Source: Datnioides undecimradiatus (taxonomy: Eukaryota > Chordata > Actinopteri > Lobotiformes > Datnioididae). From it: 64,000 nt of DNA. The DNA lies in contig WARS01000012.1 of the NCBI GenBank assembly GCA_008933995.1, positions 1,612,001 through 1,676,000 on the forward strand, written 5' to 3'. The notes under the pieces are model-generated. The model was not told the DNA's origin, did no database searches, and worked only from the letters and a program-made list of their open reading frames with translations. The first letter of the stretch is position 1, and every line of letters starts with the position of its first letter. This document shows, piece after piece, positions 1-11,000 of the stretch. Both the position numbers and the translations under genes were made by a program.

Positions 1-2280
1 GCTAGTCAGACAGATGGTGTAAAAAAAAACAAAAAACATCTGTCCTGAAAAACCTTTGCAGCACAAACAGCAGCTCCACCACACATGGATGCACATGTGA
101 CATGTTCAGAGAGATTTAGTTAATCAGTCAGAGTTTGACCTTAAGAGCAGCAGATCACCAAGCCCGTAGCCAGAAATGTAGAAATACTGAGGTCGTGAGT
201 TCCCCAGCACATCCTCAGCTCACGAAGAAGGTTGAAATGCTTACATACCTGTGATCATCTCATGCTTAGCTCACTAATGCTACACTAATGTGACAGAGAA
301 TATCACTTTCTGAAACATCAGTGACATTCAAAGCTTTGGACGTCATCAATCAAGTGGTCTTTGTGGTTTGATGCAACAAAGTATTGTAGGGCTGATCAAA
401 GCTTTTTTTTTAATAAAGTGTGCTTATTTCACTTTTTTATTTCCCATTTTATGTAATTCAACTGTACAATTATACGGTATTTTCTTTGTTTCACTTCACC
501 TATTTAATGGCCTTACAAGCCCTCTGTACACTATTAGGAATATAACTCAGGTGCTGAAACAAAGAAATAATAAAAAATAATAAACCCCTTGATTTGATTT
601 GGAGGTTAAAATGAGACTCGTGTTCAGCGTCCTGAGGTTTTAAAACCACTAAATAGAAACCTAGAGACAACACTTAGGACATGAATGAATGATACCTACA
701 GTCTTAAGGATAATATTGTGATTTAAAATGCAAAAACAGTACATTATAACATAAAGGGCACAGTACATATCAGGTTTGACATTAAGAGAGTTACAGATTT
801 TGGTAGTAACCGTACAATATAAACGTTAATAGCAGCTGGATTAGATTTCTGCTTTTTTTAAAAGGAGGATTATGGTTGAAGAGCACTTTATCATCAAACT
901 GATGATCTGATTAAGTGGCACAAGATCTGCTACTGAGCGACAACTTGGGAAAGAAAAACATGAGCAGGGGCTGGGAACTGACCTCTATTATTTAGGTTTT
1001 TACCCAGTAAAGGTTAAAAAATTAAAGCACAGAGGTTATCTCCCAAGTTAATGATCAGCTTCAGCACAATCAGAACAGTGACTGATTTTTATGTTTAATA
1101 ACGGTTTAGTAATCACAATGAGTCTGTTTTCTCACCCCTATGTAAAAGACATTCTGGGTCAAAGGTCGCAGCTACCTATCAGTGAAGAAAAGCAAAGGTC
1201 AGATTAAAACCTGCATCATACATTACACATTACAGTGCATAGGTCAGCTTCGATGACGTCGGGGGAATGAAGCTCATCACATGACAAAAACAAAGATCTT
1301 ACATAACACTGCATGCGTCTGTTCGTAAACCATATTAACCTCCTTCACCAGCTTTGACTGATACTTTGACTTTAACAGAAAAGGACTCAAAAATATGAAA
1401 GATGAGTTTTTTCTTTATGTCACTTTTAAGAAGTTGTTTAGAGTATAATCTGGATTATATGATACTTCTGTCATCCTTCTTCCTGGTCTCATTTATTAAA
1501 CCATGCTCATATCAGACTATCTGAACTCCTGCAGACACCAACAAGTTACTAAAGTGATCAAGCATTATCTGTGTAGTAACATAAATTTATACATATGTGT
1601 ATAAAATATAATGTATCTCTGATATAAGACTGTAATATAAAATATATTTATCTAATGGTTGCTGCAGTGCCAAGCCTGTCTCATTAGTGAAATTGGGCAG
1701 TTATTTCCTGCAGTGTGTTAATCCTCCTGTTAATGTATTAATGTTGCCTTTCCTGCATCAAATCATCCAGTGAACACACAGGAAACACCCCTCCAATGTC
1801 ACAGTAATCTTCCTAACCTAAGGGCTGATGTACAGCTAGAAGAAAAAGGGATCATCCAAAGCTTTTAACTCTAACACATCATGAACAACTTATTTAATTA
1901 ATATTATTGCAACATTGTTGTTTGGTTATTATTATGCTGACTTCAGATAAGAGATAGACAAGTGTTAACTTTATTCAGCTTCTTAATAAAAAATATAAAT
2001 AATTATTGGCTGTCGTAGTGATTATAACATTAGATAATCTAATAAGACCTATTTAAATCTAAAGTGTCACCACAATATTTATTTTAAGGGAAGATAAAAA
2101 CAGGTTTATTTCCATATTGAAGAGTTTCCCAGATAGTTTTATTGCATTTTGTAGCACCATTAAACATGATTTAGATTGGTTCACAGAGATTAATTGATAT
2201 TAATTTGTTGTTGTCTAGCATCAGGGACAGGTGGTTCCAGTCCTGTGTTTTGAATGTGGGTGGGGCCTGTTCCCATGTTT
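1..2280. other. AT-rich upstream intergenic sequence, no gene seen
   Basis: No frame shows a recognisable protein or splice-bounded exon. The stretch is AT-rich with short A runs and scattered AATAAA hexamers (for example near 415 and 565), which could be chance or the 3' end of a gene outside the window. A CRE-like TGACGTCG lies at 1254-1261. In human the neighbour on this side of SLC18A3 is ERCC6, but I see none of its exons here. Confidence 0.5.
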
Positions 2281-2329
2281 CACAGGCTGATCGTGGATCA
2301 CACCTTTGTTATTATTTGCAAGTCTTTAC

Positions 2330-2342
2330 TGCCCTCTACTGG
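2330..2342 (-). promoter_or_regulatory. CTCF-like core motif
   Basis: On the minus strand this reads CCAGTAGAGGGCA, which fits the CTCF core consensus (CCASYAGRKGGCR) at all 13 positions as I recall it. It lies about 1.7 kb upstream of the slc18a3 start codon and could mark a chromatin boundary at the left edge of the cholinergic locus. Occupancy is not shown by sequence, and such cores also occur inside dispersed repeats. Confidence 0.45.
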
Positions 2343-2660
2343 AAAATATTGGTAAATTTAGGTAAGAAATTAAAATAATAAGTAAGCCCTTTAGGAATCT
2401 GAAAATTAAAAAAAAATAAATAATTGGGAACCATGAAAAAGCAAATTAATCCAAAATAAGAGCATAAAAAACAGTTATCTGAAACTACCAGAAATGTATT
2501 TATTCGCAATTTAAAATTGTTGGTAATAGCATCAGGTTTGAATGATAATTAATAATAATTTAACTTCCTGTGATAAAGAAAACCACAGAGCTGAGTGAAT
2601 GGGATGATTTTTCATGGCTGCTGTGCGCACTTGTACCTTTTCACCACAAGGTGTCGCCGG

Positions 2661-2691
2661 CGCGCTGTGGGTCAGGTTCCTCCACAGCGCG
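2661..2691. repeat. Perfect 10-bp GC-rich inverted repeat
   Basis: CGCGCTGTGG at 2661-2670 is matched by its exact reverse complement CCACAGCGCG at 2682-2691, leaving an 11-base loop. It sits in a locally GC-rich patch about 1.4 kb upstream of slc18a3. It could form a hairpin in RNA or be a paired protein-binding site. It has no T-run and is not a bacterial-type terminator. Confidence 0.6.
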
Positions 2692-2881
2692 ACCGCCAGA
2701 CGGTCTGACGCGATCCAGCCTCAGCATGAAAAAAGCTGCGCGCAACAGTTTTTATGTTGAAACACGGTGTTGTTGAGATCTTCTGGAGGCTGCATTTAAT
2801 TGGTTTTACTTCTGTCCAAAAAGTGAACGAGTGAATGAGTGTGGGTGTGTTTGCAGATGTGTGCGCGTGCGTGTGTTGATC

Positions 2882-2910
2882 GGAGCTGTCCGCAGCCTCG
2901 CGGTGCTGAA
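2882..2910 (-). promoter_or_regulatory. Split RE1 (REST/NRSF) element with expanded spacing
   Basis: Read on the minus strand, the half-site TTCAGCACC (2910-2902, 9 of 9 with the RE1 left half) is followed by a 10-base spacer and then GGACAGCTCC (2891-2882, 9 of 10 with the right half). A canonical RE1 has a 2-base gap, so the halves here are 8 bases further apart. REST binding to half-sites with expanded spacing is established for mammals. The position upstream of slc18a3 resembles the mammalian cholinergic RE1. Binding here is inferred. Confidence 0.6.
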
Positions 2911-3826
2911 ATCTCTTCGGCTCGCGCGGCTGCGGGTCGGTCATCAGCTTTATCGTCTTACACGGTGTTTTCAGGAAATTCTACTTTTTAGAAACTAACA
3001 TTGTAGAGAAGAATTGTTTCCTTAGGCAGCTGGTGGATGTAGTGACCTAAGTGCGTTTATAAGCTTAAACCTCGGGTCAATAATACTTTTAAAAACATAT
3101 CTATTTATAGCGAAAGATTTCCATTTGTTTTAAATATGTGGTATTTCAAGTCTTTAGATAAACATATAGGCCGAGTACATGTACCCACCTGCTAAAGTTT
3201 GCTATATGTGTTTGGTATTAATATCTTAACTGAGAATCATATTTTATTTGATTTTCATTAATTTATTACTGCAGATGTATCAGCTGTGCACGTGCGTACA
3301 TGTTTATGAATTCATACAGGGACAAAGAGGAATGATACCAAAGTCAAGAGTCACACGCTGGACATTAAGAAGAAGAAAGACTTTTTTTTTCTTCCAGGCT
3401 CCTGTAAAGGGTTCGTGATGTGGTGCTCACCGGCTCTTATTGGTTGAAGTGATTGCTGCCATGGCTGGAAATTAACATAAAAGAGGCGAGTGGCGAAGGG
3501 ATCCACTTGGGGGCAAGCTGGTGATGCGTCATAGCTCTTGGTGAAAAGGGGAAGACAAAAAAAAAAGGACTAAAATAGCGCCGAAGCTCCGGGTTAATGT
3601 GCACCAATGGCCACGAAGTCACTCGTGGTCTCAGAGCTGAGCGCAAAAGTGCCACAGGTGATAGGAGGTATGGACACAGTGATGAGAGAGCTCGAGCTCC
3701 TGAGGTGTTGCAAATAAGTGACCAAAAAATCTCTCCTAAACTAACTTTGCAATGTAAGATTAGCGGCCGAAACCTCTGCACGGTGCAGAAACTCTACGAT
3801 TTCACCACGTCACTTCTCGGGAGATC

Positions 3827-3898
3827 ATGAAACAGCATCGGATGTGGCTGAGGCGAGGACAAGTTGAGGAAGCTGAGGAAAGCCATCTTCACCGATGA
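3827..3898 (+). other. Upstream ORF in presumed slc18a3 5' leader
   Basis: An ATG at 3827 opens a 23-codon frame that stops about 190 bases before the slc18a3 start. A second short frame starts at 3982 and stops after six codons. If the transcript start is upstream of these, they could lower translation of the transporter. The transcription start is not visible in the sequence, so this remains conditional. Confidence 0.35.
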
Positions 3899-4085
3899 GG
3901 CAGCCAAGTTCCTCTTCGCCTCTCCCTTTACGCACAGGCGAGGTGAGGACGGGGAGCATCACATCAATGTAGAGAAAACACCAATGAGTCATCCGAGGTG
4001 TTAAAAGATCGGCAGCAGACGGGAGAAGCACAACGACGTCTATTTTTTAATCTGAAATCATTATTTTTAAAAACAAAAGCACACC

Positions 4086-5654
4086 ATGGATGGAGAAGGA
4101 GGATCGTCCGGGCTGGTCAAATCAGCCGCCGTAAAACTATCCGAGATGGGAGAAAGAACCAAGCAGTTGGGCACCGCGATAAAGGATCCTCACCAGCAAA
4201 GACGGATCATATTAGTGATTGTTTGCGTGGCTCTCCTGCTGGACAATATGCTCTACATGGTAATCGTGCCAATTATTCCAGACTATCTTGCTGAGCTGGA
4301 GAGTGAGCAGTCAGAGCACGTCCACGTAGTGATGCACCCCAACACTTCAGCCAACAGCACAAGCCAAGACAAAAGCATCAAGGACAATTTAGACGTCCAG
4401 ATAGGAGTACTTTTTGCATCTAAAGCCATCCTGCAGCTCTTAGTTAACCCGCTGTCGGGAACTTTCATAGACCGGGTTGGATATGACATCCCACTTTTAA
4501 TTGGACTGACTGTTATGTTCGTGTCCACCTGCATATTTGCATTCGGGGAGAACTATGCGACGCTCTTTGCGGCCAGAAGTTTGCAGGGTCTGGGCTCTGC
4601 TTTCGCGGACACCTCTGGAATCGCGATGATAGCCGACAAATACACGGAGGAGTCAGAGAGGAGCAAGGCGCTGGGCATCGCGCTGGCGTTTATCTCGTTC
4701 GGGAGTCTGGTGGCGCCTCCCTTCGGGGGAGTCCTGTACGAGTTCGCGGGTAAGAGGGTGCCCTTCATCGTGCTCGCCTGCATTTGCCTGGCGGACGGCT
4801 TTCTGCTGTTGACGGTGATCAAGCCGTTCTCCAACAGGACTAGAGAGAACATGCCAGTCGGCACCCCCATATACAGACTCATGATTGACCCTTACATAGC
4901 TGTGGTGGCCGGGGCGCTGACAGTGTGCAACATCCCTCTGGCCTTTCTAGAGCCCACCATAGCCAACTGGATGGAGACCACCATGCACTCCTCTCAGTGG
5001 GAGATGGGGCTCACCTGGCTCCCAGCCTTCTTCCCTCATGTCCTCGGCGTGTACATAACAGTCAAATTGGCAGCGAAGAATCCAAATTTGCAGTGGTTCT
5101 ACGGAGCTTTGGGTATGGTTATCATAGGAGCGAGCTCCTGCACAGTCCCCGCATGCAAAACTTTTGCCCAGCTCATCGCCCCGCTGTGCGGCATTTGTTT
5201 TGGCATCGCTCTGGTCGACACCGCTCTGCTGCCGACGCTTGCGTTTTTAGTTGACGTGCGTCATGTTTCCGTGTATGGTAGTGTTTACGCTATAGCAGAT
5301 ATTTCCTACTCTGTTGCATACGCTATGGGCCCTATAGTTGCCGGTCAAATAGTTCACACGCTCGGTTTTGTTCAACTTAATCTGGGTATGGGCCTCGTTA
5401 ATGTGCTTTACGCGCCAGCCTTGCTGCTGCTGCGCAACGTGTGCCAAATGAAACCGTCCTACTCAGAGAGAGATAACCTGTTAGAGGAGGCTCCGCAGGG
5501 GCTGTACGATACTATAAAGATGGAGGAGAGGAGAGCTAAAAAGAAGGGCTACAGTTCGGCAGGGAATTGCCTGCCAGTAGATGAAAATGGGTTTGACCCC
5601 TTTAAAGCACAGCGGTCCTTGTCAGAAGAGTCGTCCGGTCCGGAGTACACTTAG
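4086..5654 (+). CDS. slc18a3: Vesicular acetylcholine transporter (VAChT), single exon
   Basis: This 522-residue protein of the major facilitator superfamily (SLC18 family) exchanges vesicular protons for cytosolic acetylcholine in cholinergic nerve terminals. Family-typical features are visible: a cytosolic N-terminus of about 40 residues, a first membrane segment with the conserved Asp near residue 53 ([16 protein letters not shown]), a luminal loop with N-glycosylation sequons near residues 86 and 90, about twelve hydrophobic segments, and a C-terminal tail with the SERDNLL dileucine-type sorting motif (Leu 465-466). The start ATG lies in a good Kozak context (caccATGG). The frame has no intron, as in other animals, and the gene sits just upstream of chat on the same strand, the conserved cholinergic locus. 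The leader probably comes from an unlocated shared exon. Teleosts often keep two copies (a and b); I cannot tell which this is. Confidence 0.97.
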   Translation: MDGEGGSSGLVKSAAVKLSEMGERTKQLGTAIKDPHQQRRIILVIVCVALLLDNMLYMVIVPIIPDYLAELESEQSEHVHVVMHPNTSANSTSQDKSIKDNLDVQIGVLFASKAILQLLVNPLSGTFIDRVGYDIPLLIGLTVMFVSTCIFAFGENYATLFAARSLQGLGSAFADTSGIAMIADKYTEESERSKALGIALAFISFGSLVAPPFGGVLYEFAGKRVPFIVLACICLADGFLLLTVIKPFSNRTRENMPVGTPIYRLMIDPYIAVVAGALTVCNIPLAFLEPTIANWMETTMHSSQWEMGLTWLPAFFPHVLGVYITVKLAAKNPNLQWFYGALGMVIIGASSCTVPACKTFAQLIAPLCGICFGIALVDTALLPTLAFLVDVRHVSVYGSVYAIADISYSVAYAMGPIVAGQIVHTLGFVQLNLGMGLVNVLYAPALLLLRNVCQMKPSYSERDNLLEEAPQGLYDTIKMEERRAKKKGYSSAGNCLPVDENGFDPFKAQRSLSEESSGPEYT

Positions 5655-6480
5655 ACTGGCAACACTCTGACCGCCCCCCGCCCCTGACACTTTCCCCTGG
5701 AGGTATTAGGAGATGAGGCAGGAAGCTTATAGTCCAAGGTTTAAACTTTTATGTAGGTACCGATGTGCAATATAAACACCCAATCACCAAAATCATGATT
5801 GTGTGACACGTTTTTTCCAAAGTTTCTTCTTTTGTTTCTTATTTGACTGTGATCTCATTGTGTCGAATAAGTCTACGTGGCGTTTGTCATGGACGTGTAA
5901 CTGGAGTTTTGTGAGAGCTCTATCAGCTACTGTTGAATCTGTGTGTATCAATGAGTATTGTAAAAAGCTATAAATAGATTAATGTGCGTACAAGAGTATA
6001 CGGGACCAACTATAAGCAGCACATTTCCCCCCCTCTACACAAAAATAGCCTATATTTTTAGTCTGAGGAAACTTTTTTTACTTGCACATCAAAAGGCCTG
6101 ATTTTCTTTTTTTTTTTCTTTTTTTTTGTTCTTGTTGAAAATTTCGTGAATTTACATTTTGTAACAAGTGGGCCTGTTCGTTATTTATTTTTATCTTAAA
6201 TGGGTTTTTTTGTTGTTGTCTGAACTTAAATGTATCATATTAAATGGATTTTGTACATATGTGGATATATGCACAATGTAAATTGTTAAAACATACGTGG
6301 ACCTCTACAAAATGTGTGTGTGTGTGTGTGCGTGTGCGTGTATGTGTGTGCGCGCGCGCGTATGTATGAAACATTTTGTCAAGACGTAGCTAATGAAGTC
6401 AGTCTCCTTAGGATGAACAAATATGTATTCATTTATCAACTGTGGTTTTAATAAATCTCTGTTTGAATCCGTGTGACGGT
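5655..6480 (+). other. slc18a3: slc18a3 3' UTR with poly(A) signal
   Basis: Sequence after the stop codon becomes AT-rich, with a T-rich block around 6100-6130. A canonical AATAAA at 6450-6455 is the best candidate poly(A) signal, implying a 3' UTR of about 0.8 kb. Further AATAAA-like hexamers lie near 6510 and 6675. Confidence 0.6.
6313..6362. repeat. (TG)n/(CG)n microsatellite
   Basis: About 50 bases of alternating purine-pyrimidine sequence (TG with interspersed CG, ending in a run of CG) lie within the presumed slc18a3 3' UTR. Such tracts are length-polymorphic and can adopt Z-DNA. A shorter (AC)n tract lies at about 6792-6807. Confidence 0.85.
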
Positions 6481-7017
6481 GGTGATTTTATTCTTATTTC
6501 GAGCCACGAACGAATAAAAATGAAAGAACTGTTGAGCCCGTTGTGTTGGAAATGTGACGAAGTTTGACTCAACGTTCAAACTGTAGGAAAACAGCACGTT
6601 TGAAAAAGAAGAATCTAAGTTTATTTTGTGCGAAGGACAGAAAAAATACGAAACATCCTGTAATTAATGAAAAATAATAAAGTTTAATTCGGACTTCTGC
6701 CTCCCACTTGTTACACCTGTTCTCTCACTGTGCAGAACCAAGCACACAGACGGGGCAGAGAGAGCGCGCATTAGCCTCAATATAAAAACAACCACACACA
6801 CACACAAATGTAAATAAACGCATCCAAATGCGCAAAAGTTCCGAAAATTAGCTGCAAATCATTTCCCACACAAGCGCATCCCGCATGACAAAGTCTGCAG
6901 AAAACCCGGGACTTAAATCTGAGCAGTAAACGCACTGTCACAACTGTCATCCCTGTCGACCCGCCGGACCTTCACAGGACCCATGAATGACACACACCAG
7001 AAACAGACTCTCCCTCT

Positions 7018-7360
7018 TTTTATATATAATAAAATTATTATCGGATGTGGGCAAAGGGGGGTGGAGAAGGTGGGGGGGCGAAGCAAGCTGTTAGATAATA
7101 TGTTCCGCGAATAGATTTCGATGGGAGGAGTTTCATGCCTCAAGGGGGTAGGTAGACGCAAACACCTTCAGCATCTTTTCCACGGCGCGCTTTAATGTGG
7201 ACTCACAGCCTTATGGCGAGGCGAGGGGACCGGGGAGCAGTCCAGCGCCTACCCGGAGCCTTAAACTAATATGGGATTTCACAGCGTGGACATGGGAGGC
7301 AGCGTGAACTTCCACACACTTCTTTGACCTCTTGAGTATTGCACCGATCAGGTAAGGTAA
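7018..7360 (+). promoter_or_regulatory. Candidate chat-specific promoter and noncoding exon
   Basis: A TATATATAATAAAA stretch near 7021 is followed about 330 bases later by a good splice donor (CAG|GTAAGG, GT at 7352). The intervening sequence has no open frame that continues into chat. In mammals chat has several noncoding first exons and promoters downstream of the VAChT frame. An acceptor at 7982-7983 could join such an exon to the first coding exon. This is inference from motifs only. Confidence 0.35.
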
Positions 7361-7903
7361 CTTCTTTCTTTTCCATTTAACAAAATGAGGGGTTTTGTGT
7401 TTTATTAAGAACTTACTATCTGTTGCATGAGCCTCTTTGACGATTATGCTTCTTAAAAACTAATTTAAGTGACATAAAGTCTATTTTGCTGCATTGAAAA
7501 GTTAATACTTTTACATTTTTTCAATTATATCTCCAATGTTATGAATTTTTTGGCTGCAGGATAAGACAACAATTAATTAAAATGCCTTTAAAGAGTAAAA
7601 CTGCACTGAAACCACGCCCTAAAGTATAAATTGTTTCCCTTTGGCGGCTAATATGTTCATTTGTTTTAGGGAGAATTAAGCTGTTAGGGCTGAAATTGAG
7701 ATGAAATGACTTTTTAGGATGCATATGTCTTTGCAGTGGTGAGCGATGAGGCGCAGCTGGAATTCAAGGACATGCCGCAAATTGCATTAGGCTGCAAAAT
7801 GATGAAGGATGGAAGCCTGTTGGTTCACTTTCAGACAGCGAAACGTAGCACCATTGCTCAGGAGGCCTAATTATATTTACTTTTTTTATTTATTGTTATG
7901 TTT

Positions 7904-7923
7904 CTGCTCTCTCTCTCTCTCTC
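7904..7923. repeat. (CT)n tract before first chat coding exon
   Basis: A short run of CT dinucleotides lies about 60 bases before the candidate splice acceptor at 7982-7983. It may contribute to the pyrimidine-rich region of that acceptor, and may be length-polymorphic. Confidence 0.7.
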
Positions 7924-8016
7924 AAATGTCTCCACATGCTCCATGAAGGCTGCACTCGGACCGTGTCTAAACGGTTTCCACAGTATTTTCCCTTGACTGG
8001 GAGCGCAAATGCAAAG

Positions 8017-11000
8017 ATGCCAATCGTGGAGAAACAGTCGACCGGAGACCGAGACAGCCAAGTATGAAAACGTTTTCTTTTCACCAATCCATACTCGCCT
8101 TTTTACTAATGCAGCGCGCGGTCGCTGCCCTCGGTTCTGAAGTTGGCAACGTGAATTTCAGCACCACGGACAGCGGCGACGTCACTTACGGTGACTGACC
8201 GCTAGGGGCGAAAGTGACAAACAGGCCTTTCATCTGCCACAGGTGTAAAAACGCAACTCCAGACACGGTCACGTTGGTTAAATGTAACTAAGTACGTTTA
8301 CTCAAGTATCGCACTTCAATGTGTTCAACTTGTTTCTGAGCATTTCTGTTCTATACACATTTAATCTTGTAGTCCACCATCTCAGGAGGAAAACATTAGA
8401 CACATGCAGAGGAGTCGAAAAGTACAACAGCTCTAGTTACTTGTTACTTTTCAGATTACATACTGAAAAATGTAATCTAATTTTTTTTCCTGACAATCTG
8501 AAGGATTACGTCTTTCTCTGTGTTTTGAGAAAATTCTTCACAAGTTAAATTAACTACTTAAATGCTGTTAGTTAATTAGTACTTGTCACTCTGTTACTCT
8601 CCACTTCAGAGAGTGCATTTTGCCACTTTAAGTACAAGTTTAAACAAAGGACTTTCACGTGCAGAGGAGCGTTTTCACTCAGCGCTTCTTCCATCAACAC
8701 ATATATTACTTGTATTTTTTTCTCTGCAGTCTTTTTAATGAAGATTGAGCCACTGGAGCATTATACTATAATGGAGTTTGCATTTTATTTACTGTGGATT
8801 GATCAGCTCCTAACTGAATTAGTTTGTTTTTCCAGACCAACATATTACATAATTCAGCACAGTCCCCATTTCCAGGAATCCATTGCTAGACAACTTATTA
8901 TATAAATGCACTGCACTGGTCAATATTAACATCTCGGGTTAATAACAGTGCCATTATGCAAATGATCAAAACATCAGACAGAAAAGATAATTAACTTACA
9001 TTTTCCATCCTTAAAAAAAAGTGTTTTCAGGTCCCAAGAGGCTGTGGGACTTGGAAACACTCCAAGCATTTAAGATCAATTATTAACTTGGGTTCTAATA
9101 ATAAAAGCATAAGGAAAAGTGAACCCTTGATGAATCGTGAGACAGACACAGAAATGCTGAACAGCTGCTGTCCTTTCATTGCCCGTTATGAGTGTTAATG
9201 CTGATCTGTTGTTTTTATGACATCAGGTGCTGCCAAAGGTCCCCGTGCCACCGCTGAAACAAACCCTCGACACGTACTTGAAGTGCGTCCAACACCTGAT
9301 CACGGAGGAGCAGTTTCGGAAAACAAAGGCCATCGTGGAGAAGTTCGGGGCTCCGGGAGGCGTCGGAGAGGTTCTCCAGAAGAAACTTTTAGAGAGGAGG
9401 GATAAGACGGCCAACTGGGTAAACTCTGAGACCGGCAAGATGAGAAGGAGCGTGAACAGGAAAAATAGATATTTTGGTTTTTATCAAGTTTTAAGAGAGA
9501 GTTTCTCCTTTGACTCCCTGATTTGGAAACCTCAACAAAGTCATTATGAAATCAATAATGAATCCTCTTCAGTCAATATTCCTCTTGCATCTTTAATTAT
9601 GATTTAATCCTATTTAATGATTTTGACCTTTTACAACACTGTGTTTGTGCTCAGCCTCAGCTTCTTTGCTTTTTGTAATGATAAGGTATCGAACTTCTGC
9701 ATCTGATCTATTTAGGCTGAAAATAAGAATGAAAGTCGCCTCAGAGTTTGTCTCCAGGTTGATAAAATTCCTAAAATAACATCCACCCCATTCATAAAAG
9801 AGCTGAAAAATCACCAGGCGATGAAGATTTACTTCAATCTCTCCTCCTGCATCTGTGCGATCGGTCAGTCCACAACTCATCCAGCTCAGCGAAATCTATC
9901 ACGCTCCCACTCGCACGCCGACGCTCTCCCACTCTCCTTTTCATCTGGCAGTGATGCACTGTAATGGTTTTCTTACTCCACTGCACGCAGGTCTTACCTC
10001 TGAAAGTAATAACTTGAGTCCAAAGCGCTTCAAGAAGCCACATTTCTCAAAAAGCGTCCCCTGTGTTGTTGTTTAGGTCTATGACTACTGGCTGGAGGAC
10101 ATGTACTTGAACAACAGGTTGGCCTTGCCGGTCAACTCCAGTCCTGTCATGGTGTTTCCCAAGCAGACGTTCAGAGATCATAAAGATGCCCTCAGGTACG
10201 TGCTGGACTGGTAGTGCTCAGCTTTACCCCATCACCTTCGTTAGACCCTGTTGAAGTGACAGAAGCTGCTGCATATACTAAGACACGCAGCTGCAGGCAA
10301 CACGTGAAACAATATGATAAAATATGCATCTGTAACAGAAGATTCACTTTTTCCCTTGATCAAACTTAATACAAGAAAATATTACTTTTCTAATTTCAGA
10401 TGTAAAAGTCAGATTTTGGTTTGAGTCACTCACCTGGAGAGAGATTACAATGAATGAATGAATGAGATTACAATGAATGAATGACAATTATTTTGAATCA
10501 ATTCATTTCATAATTATTTCCTCAATAAACCAATCTGTCCAAAAAATGTCAGGATGTAGTAAAACTTCCCCACCACAGCTCCCCAGAGTCAAAGATGACG
10601 CCCTGATGCTTGTTTGATTTGACCCAAAGTCCGTAACTCAAAGACACTGAGTTCACTTTCACATGAGACAAAGAAAAGATGTGAATGTTCACATCTTCAG
10701 ATTTTACTTTTTTAAAAACTGACTTAAAGAAGATCTGATTGGCTAATCATCTATCATCTAAATGACTATCAAAGTCATTTTAAGATGAAGAAATGTAGGA
10801 AACCTGAGCAGAATAACTGCAACACAGTGAGTCCCAGAATGCACTGAGCATCGAAGACTGTGGGCTGTGAAGAAGAAGTCTTCATCCACCAAACAGTGAA
10901 GGTTTAGTTTTTGCAACAGCATCACTGACAGCAGACAGTATATCACTCTGCCGAGCAGCTGCTGAGGGGCTTTATGCTCCTCTCAGCAGGCACAGATTAA

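Noticed and set aside
2641-2661. Possible extra RE1 at TTCACCACAAGGTGTCGCC
   Set aside because: Neither half-site fits well and the spacing is wrong; the match is far weaker than those at 2882 and 8157.
3437-3781. 114-codon frame on the minus strand upstream of slc18a3
   Set aside because: Residue composition looks random, there is no family similarity, and it overlaps the presumed slc18a3 5' flank.
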